A DNA stretch of 64,000 nucleotides from JAOUEA01 sp963810915 (GTDB taxonomy: Bacteria > Actinomycetota > UBA4738 > HRBIN12): positions 30,807 through 94,806 of the forward strand of contig CAWEPH010000014.1 in NCBI GenBank assembly GCA_963810915.1. Reading direction: 5' to 3'. The notes beneath the pieces were generated by a model. The model had not been told where the DNA came from and did not search any database. It saw only the letters and a list, made by a program, of their open reading frames with translations. Shown here piece by piece: positions 8,382 through 18,908 of the stretch. The stretch's first letter is position 1. Every line of letters starts with the position of its first letter. A program made the translations under genes and the position numbers.

Positions 8382-11300
8382 TCAGGAGGTCTGCGCCAGA
8401 GCGCCCGTCAGCGCGTCCACCTCAGCGAGGGCGGGCCGAGCGCCCAGGCGCTCGAAGGCGATGCGCGCCTCGCGCGCGACCTCGACCGCCTCCTCCGATC
8501 GTCCCTGCGCCGCCAGGCAGCGCGCCGCGCCCGTTCGCGTGAGCCCTTCCTCCAGCACGAAGCCGTAGGCCGCCCATCGCTCGGCCGCCTCCGTGTAGGC
8601 CTGGGTGGCGGCCTCGAGGTCGCCGTTCGCCTCGTCGATCGCGGCGCGTGAGGTCAGCAACGAGAGCCGATGTCGCTCGGTGTGGGCGCTCGAGGGATCG
8701 GGGATGATGGCCTCGGCCGTGTCGATCCGCCCCATCTCGACCAGCGCACGCACGACCACCGGCATCAGGAACCGCCGGTAGGCCGGGGCTCCCTCGGTCA
8801 GGTCCATGAAGGCGTCGAGCGCGCCGAGCGCGCCGGACGTGTCGCCCCGCAGGCGCAGACCCTCGAACAGGATGATCAGGGCCGGGGCGATGTACTCCGG
8901 GTATTCGATCCGGCGAGCGTCGTCGACGAGCTCCTCGGCCTGCTCCACGAGCGAGGTCGCCTCCCCGCGACGCAGGCGCACCCACGCCTCGAACAGGCTC
9001 GCGTACACACCCACCTGCGACCGGCCCTCCTGCGGTCGGTCCCAGGCCTCCATCTCGCTGCACATCTCGAGGACCGTGTCCCACTCGCCCAGATCGAAGA
9101 GCGTCTCGAGCTCGCCCATGCGCGCCCATTGTGCGCGGGCCACGAATCCCCGCCGCGTGGCCAGCTCGTCGCTCTTGCGCCAGAGCTCCAGGGCCGTGGC
9201 AGGTCCCTGGCGCGACCAGAGCTGATACGCGAGGTTGCCGTAGGCGAGCACGGTCTCCTCGACGAGCCCGAGCTCGTGCCCCATCCGCACGGCTTCCTCC
9301 AGGTCCTCGAGGCCTTCGTCGTCGCCCAGCTCGCAACGCGATGCGCCGCGGTTCTGCAGGGCGAGGACGGTCTCGCCGCCCAGGCCGAGCTCGCGGCTGA
9401 GCGCCAGGGCCTTGTCGGACCACGCGAGGCACTCCGCGAAGCTGTCCGAGACGAGGAGCTCACCCGCCTTGCGGTTGTAGACGCGCGCGAGCTCGGGGCC
9501 CGGCGGCTCGGCCTCCAGCAGCTCAACCGCCTCCGACATGAGGTCGTGCGAGCGGCCCGTGTCGCCGGTGCGGGAGTAGTGGCGGGAGAGGAGGCCCATC
9601 GCCTCACCCAACCCCTGCCGGTCACCGGTGGCACGGAAGGCGACCATCGCCGCGAGGTAGAGCTGCTCGGCGTCGGAGAACCGTCCGCTCACGCTCGCGA
9701 TCTCGGCGGCGCGCAGGGAGGCCCGAGCGCGTCCCGGATGCCGCTCGCCCATCAGCGCGAACGACTTGTCGAGATAGGCGGCCGCGCGGTCCGCGTCGAG
9801 GTTGCGGGCACGCTCGCCGGCGAGCACGAACGCCGAGGCCGCCTCGTCCCGCAGGTCGGCGCCGGGCTCGGTGCCGCTCGCAGCGGCGAGGTCCAGCATC
9901 TCCCCGTAGTGGTAGGCGATCTCCTCGGCGAAGTCCGCGGCGCGGTCGCCCGTGAGTCCGAGCTGCCAGCGCGCCACCGCGAGGTGCTTCGCCCCACGTG
10001 CGGCCCGGGGGATCTGTCGATACGCGACGTCGCGGATCAGGGCGTGCCAGAAGACGTACTCGGTCTGCCCCCGCACGCCCGAAGACGGCGACGTCCGGAC
10101 CAGCTCACGGCGCACGGCCAGGTCAAGCAGGGCGCGCACCTCGTCCTGCGGGACGCCCGAGATGTGCGCGACCGCGCCGGGCCAGAACACCTTCCCGATC
10201 ACGGCGGCGTCGTGCAGCAGGGCCTTCAGTGCGGGAGGGAGCACGTCCAACCGCGCCTCGATCAGCGACTGCAACGTCTCGGGCACCGTGATCGCCGTGT
10301 CGGAAACCACCACACGCCCCCCGGTCGTGTGATCGAGGATCCCGCGGTCCGCCAGCATCCGCACGAACTCCTCGGCGTAGAGCGGATTGCCTCCCGAGCG
10401 CTCGATCAACATCGCCTGGGTCTCGCTGGGCAGCACCACGCGATCGAGCAGTCCCGCGATGAGGCTCGCCGTCTCCCCGTCGGTGAGCGGCGGCAGGACG
10501 AGCTGCGTGGCCAGCGGGATGCCCCGGCCCCACCCCGGACGGCGGTCGAACAGCTCGGGCCGCGTGGCGCAGACCAGCATGATGGGGGCGTGGCGGGCTT
10601 CGCCCACGACCCGCTCGATGAAGTCGAGGAACGCGTCGTCGGCCCAGTGCAGGTCTTCGAAGACCAGCACGAAGGCGCCGCCGTGCGCGAGCGCTTCCAG
10701 GAACCGTATCCACGCGGCGAAGAGGTCCTCGCGGGGGAAGGCCTGGGTGGGGTCGCCCATCCCGAGCAGCGGCTCGAGCCGGGTGTGCAGCCAGAGGCGC
10801 TCGTCCTCCTCGGCATGCGTCGTGGCGAGCGCCGCGTCGAGCTTCTCGCGTGCGGCGTCCGGGTCGTCGTCGTCGAGGATCCCCGCCTCTGCCTTCAGCA
10901 CCTCGCCCAGTGCCCAGAAGCTCACCCCTTCGCCGTAGGGCAGACATCGCCCCTGCCGCCAGCGCACGAGATCGGGGAGCTCCTCCACGTGTTCGGCGAA
11001 CGTCGTGATGAGCCGCGTCTTCCCGATCCCGGGCTCGCCCACGATCGTGACGAACCGCAGGGCGTCTGGCGTCTCGTGCTCGGGCACGGCCTGCAGGACC
11101 CGCCGGAAGATCGTGCGCAGCTGCGCCGATTCGTCGATCCGGCCCACGAACGGCGTGGCGGGCCCGCGCGGATCGATGCCCGTGCGCGCCAGGGCCTCCA
11201 CCGGCCGCCAGATGGGCTTCCCGTCGTCGCCCGGTGCGAGCGCCTCGTAGCCGACGAGGTGCCGCGTGGCCCGGTACGTGGGGTCGCCCACCGCGATGCC

Positions 11301-11816
11301 GTCGACCGGCGCCGAGGCCTGCAGGCGAGCGGCGTTGGTCACGACCTCGCCCGTCACGCGCTCGCCGACCCGCGGACCCGAGGGGCCCAGCGTCACCACC
11401 GCCTCGCCGGTGTCGATGCCGATCCTCACCTCCAGGCCGTCGGCGACGCCCTGGGCGTTCATGCCGGCGATCGTGTCCTTGATCCGCAGGGCCGCGAGGA
11501 CGGCGCGGATGGGGTCGTCCTCGTGGGCGATGGGTGCGCCGAAGATCCCCATCACGGCGTCGCCGATGAACTTGTCGACCTCGCCCCCGTAGAGTTCGAT
11601 GACCTCCTTCAACGGTGCGTGGAACGCCATCAGCGTGGCGTGGACGTCCTCGGGGTCCGCGCGGTCGGAGCGCTCCGTGAACCCCACGAGGTCGCAGAAC
11701 AGGACCGTCACCAGCTTGCGCTCCTCGCTCCCGACGCCGGCGAGTGGCGCTCCGCAGTTCAGGCAGAAGCGCGCGTGCTCGGGATTGGACTCGGCGCAGC
11801 GAGGGCAAACGACCAC
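8382..11816 (-). CDS. Zinc ribbon - class III adenylate/guanylate cyclase - AAA ATPase - TPR regulator
   Basis: A 1,144-residue multidomain signalling protein. A four-cysteine zinc ribbon (C4, C7, C18, C21) comes first. The class III cyclase domain follows (about 33-205), with metal Asp D42 in F-C-D-L-V-G-F-T, and K82 and D86 in K-F-I-G-D-A-V-M. A STAND-type ATPase has its Walker A G-E-P-G-I-G-K-T at about 260-267 and a Walker B V-L-V-F-E-D-L-H. The remaining half is helical repeats of TPR type. The start is the GTG at 11816; the frame stays open far upstream, but that part is antisense to the aldolase gene. It would make cAMP (or cGMP) under control of its ATPase/TPR sensor. This architecture is common in actinobacteria and some proteobacteria. 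It is divergent from the aldolase gene. Confidence 0.87.
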   Translation of the reverse strand: MVVCPRCAESNPEHARFCLNCGAPLAGVGSEERKLVTVLFCDLVGFTERSDRADPEDVHATLMAFHAPLKEVIELYGGEVDKFIGDAVMGIFGAPIAHEDDPIRAVLAALRIKDTIAGMNAQGVADGLEVRIGIDTGEAVVTLGPSGPRVGERVTGEVVTNAARLQASAPVDGIAVGDPTYRATRHLVGYEALAPGDDGKPIWRPVEALARTGIDPRGPATPFVGRIDESAQLRTIFRRVLQAVPEHETPDALRFVTIVGEPGIGKTRLITTFAEHVEELPDLVRWRQGRCLPYGEGVSFWALGEVLKAEAGILDDDDPDAAREKLDAALATTHAEEDERLWLHTRLEPLLGMGDPTQAFPREDLFAAWIRFLEALAHGGAFVLVFEDLHWADDAFLDFIERVVGEARHAPIMLVCATRPELFDRRPGWGRGIPLATQLVLPPLTDGETASLIAGLLDRVVLPSETQAMLIERSGGNPLYAEEFVRMLADRGILDHTTGGRVVVSDTAITVPETLQSLIEARLDVLPPALKALLHDAAVIGKVFWPGAVAHISGVPQDEVRALLDLAVRRELVRTSPSSGVRGQTEYVFWHALIRDVAYRQIPRAARGAKHLAVARWQLGLTGDRAADFAEEIAYHYGEMLDLAAASGTEPGADLRDEAASAFVLAGERARNLDADRAAAYLDKSFALMGERHPGRARASLRAAEIASVSGRFSDAEQLYLAAMVAFRATGDRQGLGEAMGLLSRHYSRTGDTGRSHDLMSEAVELLEAEPPGPELARVYNRKAGELLVSDSFAECLAWSDKALALSRELGLGGETVLALQNRGASRCELGDDEGLEDLEEAVRMGHELGLVEETVLAYGNLAYQLWSRQGPATALELWRKSDELATRRGFVARAQWARMGELETLFDLGEWDTVLEMCSEMEAWDRPQEGRSQVGVYASLFEAWVRLRRGEATSLVEQAEELVDDARRIEYPEYIAPALIILFEGLRLRGDTSGALGALDAFMDLTEGAPAYRRFLMPVVVRALVEMGRIDTAEAIIPDPSSAHTERHRLSLLTSRAAIDEANGDLEAATQAYTEAAERWAAYGFVLEEGLTRTGAARCLAAQGRSEEAVEVAREARIAFERLGARPALAEVDALTGALAQTS

Positions 11817-11906
11817 GGATCGAGTGTACGCAAGGCCTTCCGCGATCCGGTTGCCGGGGACCGACACGGGTCGCGTAGGCTGGCGGGAACGACCACGGAG
11901 GGAACG

Positions 11907-12923
11907 ATGAGCGTCCTGAACGAGACCGCGCTCGGCCTGGTGGCCCCCGGCAAGGGCATCCTGGCGGCCGACGAATCCACCGGCACGATCGCGAAGCGGT
12001 TCGACGCGATCGGCGTCGAGTCCACCGAGGAGCATCGCCGCGCCTACCGGGAGCTGCTCTTCACCACCCCCGGGGTGGGCGATCACATCAGCGGCGCGAT
12101 CCTCTTCGACGAGACGATCCGCCAGTCCGCCGCGGACGGCCGCTCGTTCGTGCAGGTGCTCCAGGACGCAGGGGTGATCCCGGGCATCAAGGTGGACACC
12201 GGCGCCAAGCCGCTCGCCCTCTTCCCGCGGGAGACCGTGACCGAGGGGCTCGACGGGCTGCGGGAGCGCCTTGCGGAGTACCGTGCGCTCGGCGCGGCCT
12301 TCGCCAAGTGGCGCGCCACCATCTTCATCGGGGAGGGCCTGCCCACGGCGGAGGCGCTCAGCGCCAACGCTCATGCGATGGCGCGCTACGCCGCGCTCTG
12401 CCAGGAGGCCGAGGTCGTGCCCATCGTCGAACCCGAGATCCTGATGGACGGTGATCATCCGATCCGGGCCTGCGAGGATGCGACGGCCCGGACCCTGGAC
12501 GCCCTGTTCGAGGAACTCGCGAGCGCGCGGGTCGACCTCGGCGGAACGCTGCTCAAGGTCAACATGATCGTCCCCGGCAAGGGCTGCGAGATCCAGGACG
12601 ACGACACCACGATCGCCGCCGCGACGATCCGGTGCCTCACCGCCCACGTGCCGGCCGCCGTGCCCGGCGTCGTGTTCCTGTCCGGCGGCATGTCCGACGA
12701 GCAGGCCACCAACCGCCTGAACGAGATGAACCGCGCCGGCGGGCTGTCCTGGGAGCTCTCGTTCAGCTACGGACGAGCCCTGCAGGCGCCCTCGCTGAAG
12801 GCGTGGAAGGGGGAGCCGGCGAACGTCCCCGCGGCGCAGGCCGCGTTGGCCCATCGGGCGAGGATGAACGGCCTCGCGCGAAGTGGGGACTACTCCACCG
12901 ACCTCGAGTCGCCCGCGGCGTAG
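11907..12923 (+). CDS. Fructose-bisphosphate aldolase, class I
   Basis: A 338-residue Schiff-base aldolase that splits fructose 1,6-bisphosphate to dihydroxyacetone phosphate and glyceraldehyde 3-phosphate (glycolysis and gluconeogenesis). Family landmarks include G-K-G-I-L-A-A-D-E-S-T near residue 15, the K-W-R segment, E-P-E-I-L, and L-L-K-V-N-M with the Schiff-base lysine. S-G-G-M-S-D-E-Q-A-T and F-S-Y-G-R-A-L-Q follow, binding the substrate phosphates. The ATG at 11907 has GGAGGGA four bases upstream. A TAGGCT at 11877-11882 could be its -10 box. The neighbours are not glycolytic, so it is probably monocistronic. Confidence 0.95.
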   Translation: MSVLNETALGLVAPGKGILAADESTGTIAKRFDAIGVESTEEHRRAYRELLFTTPGVGDHISGAILFDETIRQSAADGRSFVQVLQDAGVIPGIKVDTGAKPLALFPRETVTEGLDGLRERLAEYRALGAAFAKWRATIFIGEGLPTAEALSANAHAMARYAALCQEAEVVPIVEPEILMDGDHPIRACEDATARTLDALFEELASARVDLGGTLLKVNMIVPGKGCEIQDDDTTIAAATIRCLTAHVPAAVPGVVFLSGGMSDEQATNRLNEMNRAGGLSWELSFSYGRALQAPSLKAWKGEPANVPAAQAALAHRARMNGLARSGDYSTDLESPAA

Positions 12924-12926
12924 GGC

Positions 12927-13562
12927 TCAGGCGAACGGGTCCGCGATCGTCCGCACCGTCGCGCGCATGATGTGCCCGACGAAGGGGCGGATCAGCCTCC
13001 AGTACCGCAGGAACTTCGCCCGGGAAGCCGGGTCGGTCGTGAGGGTGCGCACGTCGTAGGTGAGGAGTGTATGGGTCGCGCCGTAGGGCCGGACGCTCAG
13101 GTTGCACGCGATCTTGCCCCATCCGGGCTCGTCGAAGGCGGCGAAGCCCTCCAGGTCGGCGGGACGCCACGTGATCTGGGGCGTCCAGAATCGGCCGATC
13201 GCGCCGAAGACGGTCTCGTTGCCGGGGCGCTCGCCCAGCACCGACCAGCCCTCCAGCCCGCCCTCGCTCATCACGTGGCCGAGGCGCATCGCTGGGGGCG
13301 GCGCGGGCGGGTCCGTGCGCCGGACCCAGGCGGAAAGCCGCGCCGGCGCGCCGCGCACCGCGAAGGCGGCGTCCATCAGGGGCGTGTGCACCGTGAGGAA
13401 GTCGAGCTCCATCGCGGCATGCCAGGTTGTCTCCGGATCCGCGGCCACCACCACGTGCTCCGCGAGCGTGGCGTCGGCCTCGGGCATCAGCTCGTCGAGG
13501 AGCATCGGCTCCTCGGTCGCTTGCGCGGTCAGTTCCAGGACAGCCTCATCGTCGGTCTGCAT
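12927..13562 (-). CDS. SRPBCC-like protein of unknown function
   Basis: A 211-residue protein. After about 30 acidic residues, a segment with V-V-A-A-D-P-E-T-T-W-H-A-A and a C-terminal L-L-T-Y-D-V-R-T-L-T-T-D-P-A-S-R with a following helix fit the START/SRPBCC helix-grip fold, which binds hydrophobic ligands. The ATG at 13562 is chosen because GGAGGTG lies seven bases upstream; an earlier in-frame ATG at 13592 lacks one. It is convergent with the aldolase gene and 97 bases downstream (upstream in transcription: start side) of the ABC permease end, same strand. Function is not assigned. Confidence 0.55.
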   Translation of the reverse strand: MQTDDEAVLELTAQATEEPMLLDELMPEADATLAEHVVVAADPETTWHAAMELDFLTVHTPLMDAAFAVRGAPARLSAWVRRTDPPAPPPAMRLGHVMSEGGLEGWSVLGERPGNETVFGAIGRFWTPQITWRPADLEGFAAFDEPGWGKIACNLSVRPYGATHTLLTYDVRTLTTDPASRAKFLRYWRLIRPFVGHIMRATVRTIADPFA

Positions 13563-13659
13563 CGCATCCACCTCCGACTCCCACGCTCGCATGTGGACGA
13601 GCCGGGGACGGGGGCCGGTGGGCCGCCCGCGCGAGGTCCGTACGGCCCAGGTGCGAGCG

Positions 13660-14559
13660 TCAGCCCAGCGCGACCCCGGGCTGGTCGCCGCGCTTGCGCG
13701 ACGTCCGCCGGTACACGACGAACGCGATCGCGATCAAGATCGTGGAGACGGTCAGCATGATGGTGCCGATCGCGTTCACCGCGGGGGTGGGCGACGTCCG
13801 TGCGGCCCCGTAGATCACGATCGCGACGGTCTCCGTCGAGGAGTCACGCGAGAGCTGGTTCACGATCACGAAGTCGTCCAGCGCGAACGCGAAGATGATC
13901 GCGGCGCTCGCGAAGATCGAGGGTCCGAGGAGTGGGAGGGTGACGCGCACGAGCGTGCGCGTGGGTGAGGCCCCGAGATCCATGGCCGCCTCCTCGTAGG
14001 AGTTGCCGAGGGACAGGAGCCGAGCCCGCACGATGATGACGGGGTAGGCGAGGGACAACACCACCAGCCCGGCGAGCTGCGCCGTCGATCCGAGGCCGAT
14101 GAACCGGAACGCGTTGAGGACGAGCAGGAAGAGCGCCACCGCGAGGATCAGCTCCGGGGTGACGAACGAGAACAGCATGAGGAAGTTCGACGTACCGGCT
14201 CCACGACCATGCCAGCGATGCAGGGCCAGGGCGAACGCCACACCCAGGGGGACGGCGACGACGGCCGTGAGCGTGGCGAGCTTGAGGCTCTGGACGATGG
14301 CGTGCTGCAGCGACGGGTCGTGGAGCACGGAGCCGGTCGGATCCCAGGTGTACCAACGGAGCGAGAACCCCTCCCACTGGGTGTCAGAGCGGCCCTTGTT
14401 GAAGGAGAAGAGGACCGCCGTGATGACGGGGATCGCCATCCAGATCACGTATGCGAGGCCCACCACCCACATGAACCGCGTCTCGGCCCAGGGGTTGGTG
14501 ATCCACTCCTTGAGGCTCTGCCGAGGTTGCGGTGCGCCCAGGCCCGCGGTGGCGCTCAT
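13660..14559 (-). CDS. ABC transporter permease, PotC (spermidine/putrescine) type
   Basis: A 299-residue inner-membrane permease with about six transmembrane helices and the EAA loop (E-E-A-A-M-D-L-G-A-S-P) that docks the ATPase. The order substrate-binding protein, PotB-like, PotC-like on the minus strand is that of polyamine-type importers. Its ATG overlaps the stop of the upstream permease gene by four bases (ATGA), so translation is probably coupled. No ATP-binding subunit gene follows; the next gene is the SRPBCC-like one. Confidence 0.88.
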   Translation of the reverse strand: MSATAGLGAPQPRQSLKEWITNPWAETRFMWVVGLAYVIWMAIPVITAVLFSFNKGRSDTQWEGFSLRWYTWDPTGSVLHDPSLQHAIVQSLKLATLTAVVAVPLGVAFALALHRWHGRGAGTSNFLMLFSFVTPELILAVALFLLVLNAFRFIGLGSTAQLAGLVVLSLAYPVIIVRARLLSLGNSYEEAAMDLGASPTRTLVRVTLPLLGPSIFASAAIIFAFALDDFVIVNQLSRDSSTETVAIVIYGAARTSPTPAVNAIGTIMLTVSTILIAIAFVVYRRTSRKRGDQPGVALG

Positions 14560-15536
14560 GCGCTGATCCCCCGCGCGGCCCGGTTCGTGCTCCACAGGTA
14601 GTAGAGGATGGCCGGGATCAGCAGCACGAGCAGCACGAGCACCAACGCCGCGCCGCGCTGTCGGAAGAGCGGCTCGTCGATCGCCAGGACGATGGCGTTC
14701 CCGATCATCCCCAACTTCGGCGTGTCGGCGATCAACTGCTTCGTGAAGTAGTCGCCGAACATCGGCAGGCCGCAGATCACGAACCCGGCGAGGATCGCCT
14801 GCCCGGATTGCGGGAGCGTGACCCGCCAGAACGTCTTGGCTGGGCTCGCTCCGAGGTCGCGGCCGGCCTCGAGGAGCGACGGGTGGATCCGGTCGAGGGT
14901 GGCGAAGAGCGGCAAGATCATGAACGGCACGTAGCCGTAGACGAGCCCGAAGATCAACGTCGAGGGCTTCCCCGAGAGCCACGAGTAGGGCTGACTGATG
15001 ACCCCCAGTCGCTCGAGCACCTTGTTGACGTAGCCGTCGTCCTGCAGGAGCGAGATCCAGGCGAGCATCCGGAGCATGTAGGAGATCCAGAACGGCGCGA
15101 AGAAGAGCACCAGGAACAGGCCCTTGAACCGCCCCGCGCGGCGGGCGAGGAAGTACGCGAACGGGTAGCCGATCAGGAGGCAGAGGAACGTGGAGATACC
15201 GACGAAGACGAACGTGTTCACGAACGCCCTCGAGTACAAGCCGTCCGTGTGCAGGATGTTCGACATCGTGAAGCTGAAGATCCCCTGTCCCGTCTGGAAC
15301 CACGTCGCGGGGTTCCACGCGGGCACCGGTTGACGCAGCAGGGGATCGATCCCGCCGAACGTGACGGCGAGCACGACGTAGAAGGGGAAGACGAAGAAGA
15401 TCAGCAGGTAGAGCGTGGCGGGCGCCGCGAAGCTCGGCCAGAACCATCTCGGCGCCCACGCGCCCCGTTCGCGCTCCGCGAGCCGTCGGTCGGCACGGCG
15501 CTCGCGCCGGGTCAGCGACGGAGCGCCGCTAGACAC
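14556..15536 (-). CDS. ABC transporter permease, PotB (spermidine/putrescine) type
   Basis: A 326-residue permease with a basic N-terminus and about six transmembrane segments starting near residue 33. The EAA loop reads L-L-E-A-G-R-D-L-G-A-S-P. It pairs with the PotC-type permease encoded immediately downstream to form the membrane channel of the importer. It overlaps the end of the substrate-binding protein gene by eight bases and the start of the next permease gene by four, so the three genes form one operon. Confidence 0.88.
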   Translation of the reverse strand: MSSGAPSLTRRERRADRRLAERERGAWAPRWFWPSFAAPATLYLLIFFVFPFYVVLAVTFGGIDPLLRQPVPAWNPATWFQTGQGIFSFTMSNILHTDGLYSRAFVNTFVFVGISTFLCLLIGYPFAYFLARRAGRFKGLFLVLFFAPFWISYMLRMLAWISLLQDDGYVNKVLERLGVISQPYSWLSGKPSTLIFGLVYGYVPFMILPLFATLDRIHPSLLEAGRDLGASPAKTFWRVTLPQSGQAILAGFVICGLPMFGDYFTKQLIADTPKLGMIGNAIVLAIDEPLFRQRGAALVLVLLVLLIPAILYYLWSTNRAARGISA

Positions 15537-16851
15537 CCGCCTGCAGTTCGGTGAAGGCGGACTTCCACAGCGCGTCGAGGTCCGTGGGGAGCTCCAGCTC
15601 GCGCGAGCCCTTGGCGAAGTCGTCCTCGCTCACGATCACCGTGGACAGGTGCTTGGGCACGATGCCGCTGCTCACCATCGCCTCCGGGGTCATCGCCGAC
15701 ACCGGCATCTGGTATCCGGTCATGTTCGTGAAGTTGGCGAGCGCGTTCTTGTTGTCGAGGAGGTAGTTCGCGAGCAGGTGGGAGAGCACAGGGTTCTTCC
15801 CACTCGAGAGCAGCACGATCGTGTCGTTGTCGACGTTCGCGGGGTGGCCGTCCGAGCCGGGCCAGTAGTAGGAGAGCACGTCCGCGTCGGACTTGTTGGT
15901 CAGGAAGACCACTGCATCGCTGGCGTTGCCCGACCACGACTGGTGGAGGTAGGCCTTGCCTTCAGGCACGTCGGTGTAGTCGCTGTGGTCGTAGGAGATG
16001 GAGCCGACCATCTGCGCGATCGAGGCGACGTCGTCCTTGGCCTTCGAGATGGCCGCAGCGTCGGCCGCGTTCACGTCGGTGATCCCGTCGCGGAACATGG
16101 GCATCGCCAGGACGTCCTGGGCGTTGGCGAGGAGGTGGGTCTTGTCCTTCGGCGGGTTGTCGAAGAAGACGTCGTACGGGTTGTCCATCGAGGCCGGATC
16201 GATCTTCAGCTTGTCGTTCCGCCAGAAGATCCCCGTGGACCAGATGGAGTACGGGAGCGAGAACAGGGCACCCACGTCGTAGAAGGGGCTCGTGAACGAG
16301 CCGTAGAGGTTGGAGATGTTGGGGATGTAGTCGTGGTTGATGGGACGGATCAGTCCTTGCGCGATCGAGCGTCCGAGCGCCCAGACGTTCATCCCGAACA
16401 TGATGTCGAAGGGGCTCTGTTTCGCGTTGATCTTGGCCAGGCCGCCGTCCATGTCCTGGAACTTGGTCACGTTGATCTTGCATTGGTACTTGTCCGAGAA
16501 CGACTTCAGCAGGCCGGGATCGATGTAGTACGGCCACTGCATGACCTCGAGGGTGGCGTTCTGCTCGGGCTGCAGCCCGCTGTCGATCACCGGGTTGTCG
16601 GTCTGGATGGTCCAGGTGACGGGCGCGTCGGTCCGCGCGAGCGGGTACGGGGCTCCGGGGATGCCCCCCGTCCCGTATTGGTTCGCGCCGCCGGAGCCCG
16701 TAGCGGCCGCGCTGCTCACGGAGGTCTGGGCCCCGGACCCGCATGCGGCCAGGATCGCCGCCATCGACGGCATCGCGATGCCGGCCGCCGCGGCGCGGCG
16801 CAGGAAGGTACGCCGATCGATCGAGGCTCGTTCCTTGGGGTGCATGCTCAT
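15529..16851 (-). CDS. Extracellular substrate-binding lipoprotein, PotD/spermidine-putrescine type
   Basis: A 440-residue binding protein. The N-terminus combines a twin-arginine signature (D-R-R-T-F-L-R-R) with a lipobox ending L-A-A-C, so it is probably exported folded by Tat and lipid-anchored. The body matches periplasmic binding family 1/PotD proteins in layout and neighbours. The ATG at 16851 is preferred because AGAAGGAG lies eight bases upstream; the frame extends to 16893 without such a site. It is the first gene of the three-gene operon. Polyamine is the likeliest ligand by family; amino acids or other organic cations remain possible. Confidence 0.86.
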   Translation of the reverse strand: MSMHPKERASIDRRTFLRRAAAAGIAMPSMAAILAACGSGAQTSVSSAAATGSGGANQYGTGGIPGAPYPLARTDAPVTWTIQTDNPVIDSGLQPEQNATLEVMQWPYYIDPGLLKSFSDKYQCKINVTKFQDMDGGLAKINAKQSPFDIMFGMNVWALGRSIAQGLIRPINHDYIPNISNLYGSFTSPFYDVGALFSLPYSIWSTGIFWRNDKLKIDPASMDNPYDVFFDNPPKDKTHLLANAQDVLAMPMFRDGITDVNAADAAAISKAKDDVASIAQMVGSISYDHSDYTDVPEGKAYLHQSWSGNASDAVVFLTNKSDADVLSYYWPGSDGHPANVDNDTIVLLSSGKNPVLSHLLANYLLDNKNALANFTNMTGYQMPVSAMTPEAMVSSGIVPKHLSTVIVSEDDFAKGSRELELPTDLDALWKSAFTELQAGV

Positions 16852-17031
16852 GCCCAGACTCCTTCTGGTTCGCGGGTCGCGCTCTTTGTACACCTACGTG
16901 AGCGGGCGCGCTCGCGGTTGGGTCCTCCAACGTAACCGCAGGTCAGGTCGACGGCGCCGCTCGATCGACCCGGTAAACTCGCTGGTGGCGCGCGTCCGCG
17001 CGTCGGCGCCCCTCGGATCCCGGAGCCCTGC

Positions 17032-18861
<1,830 letters not shown>

Positions 18862-18896
18862 GGATCCGTTCCGCGCGCGGTCGACGCGCGAGCGGA

Positions 18897-18902
18897 TAGG
18901 GT
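18897..18902 (+). promoter_or_regulatory. Putative -10 box (TAGGGT), leaderless start of the DNA ligase gene
   Basis: TAGGGT fits TANNNT and ends six bases before the ATG at 18909; no ribosome-binding site is present, so the ligase mRNA is probably leaderless. Confidence 0.45.
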
Positions 18903-18908
18903 CGCGGG

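Noticed and set aside
8670..11820. Very long plus-strand open frame running into the aldolase gene
   Set aside because: It is antisense to the cyclase-ATPase gene, which has clear domain motifs; the long frame is a by-product of high GC content. The same applies to the minus-strand extension of the cyclase frame over the aldolase gene.
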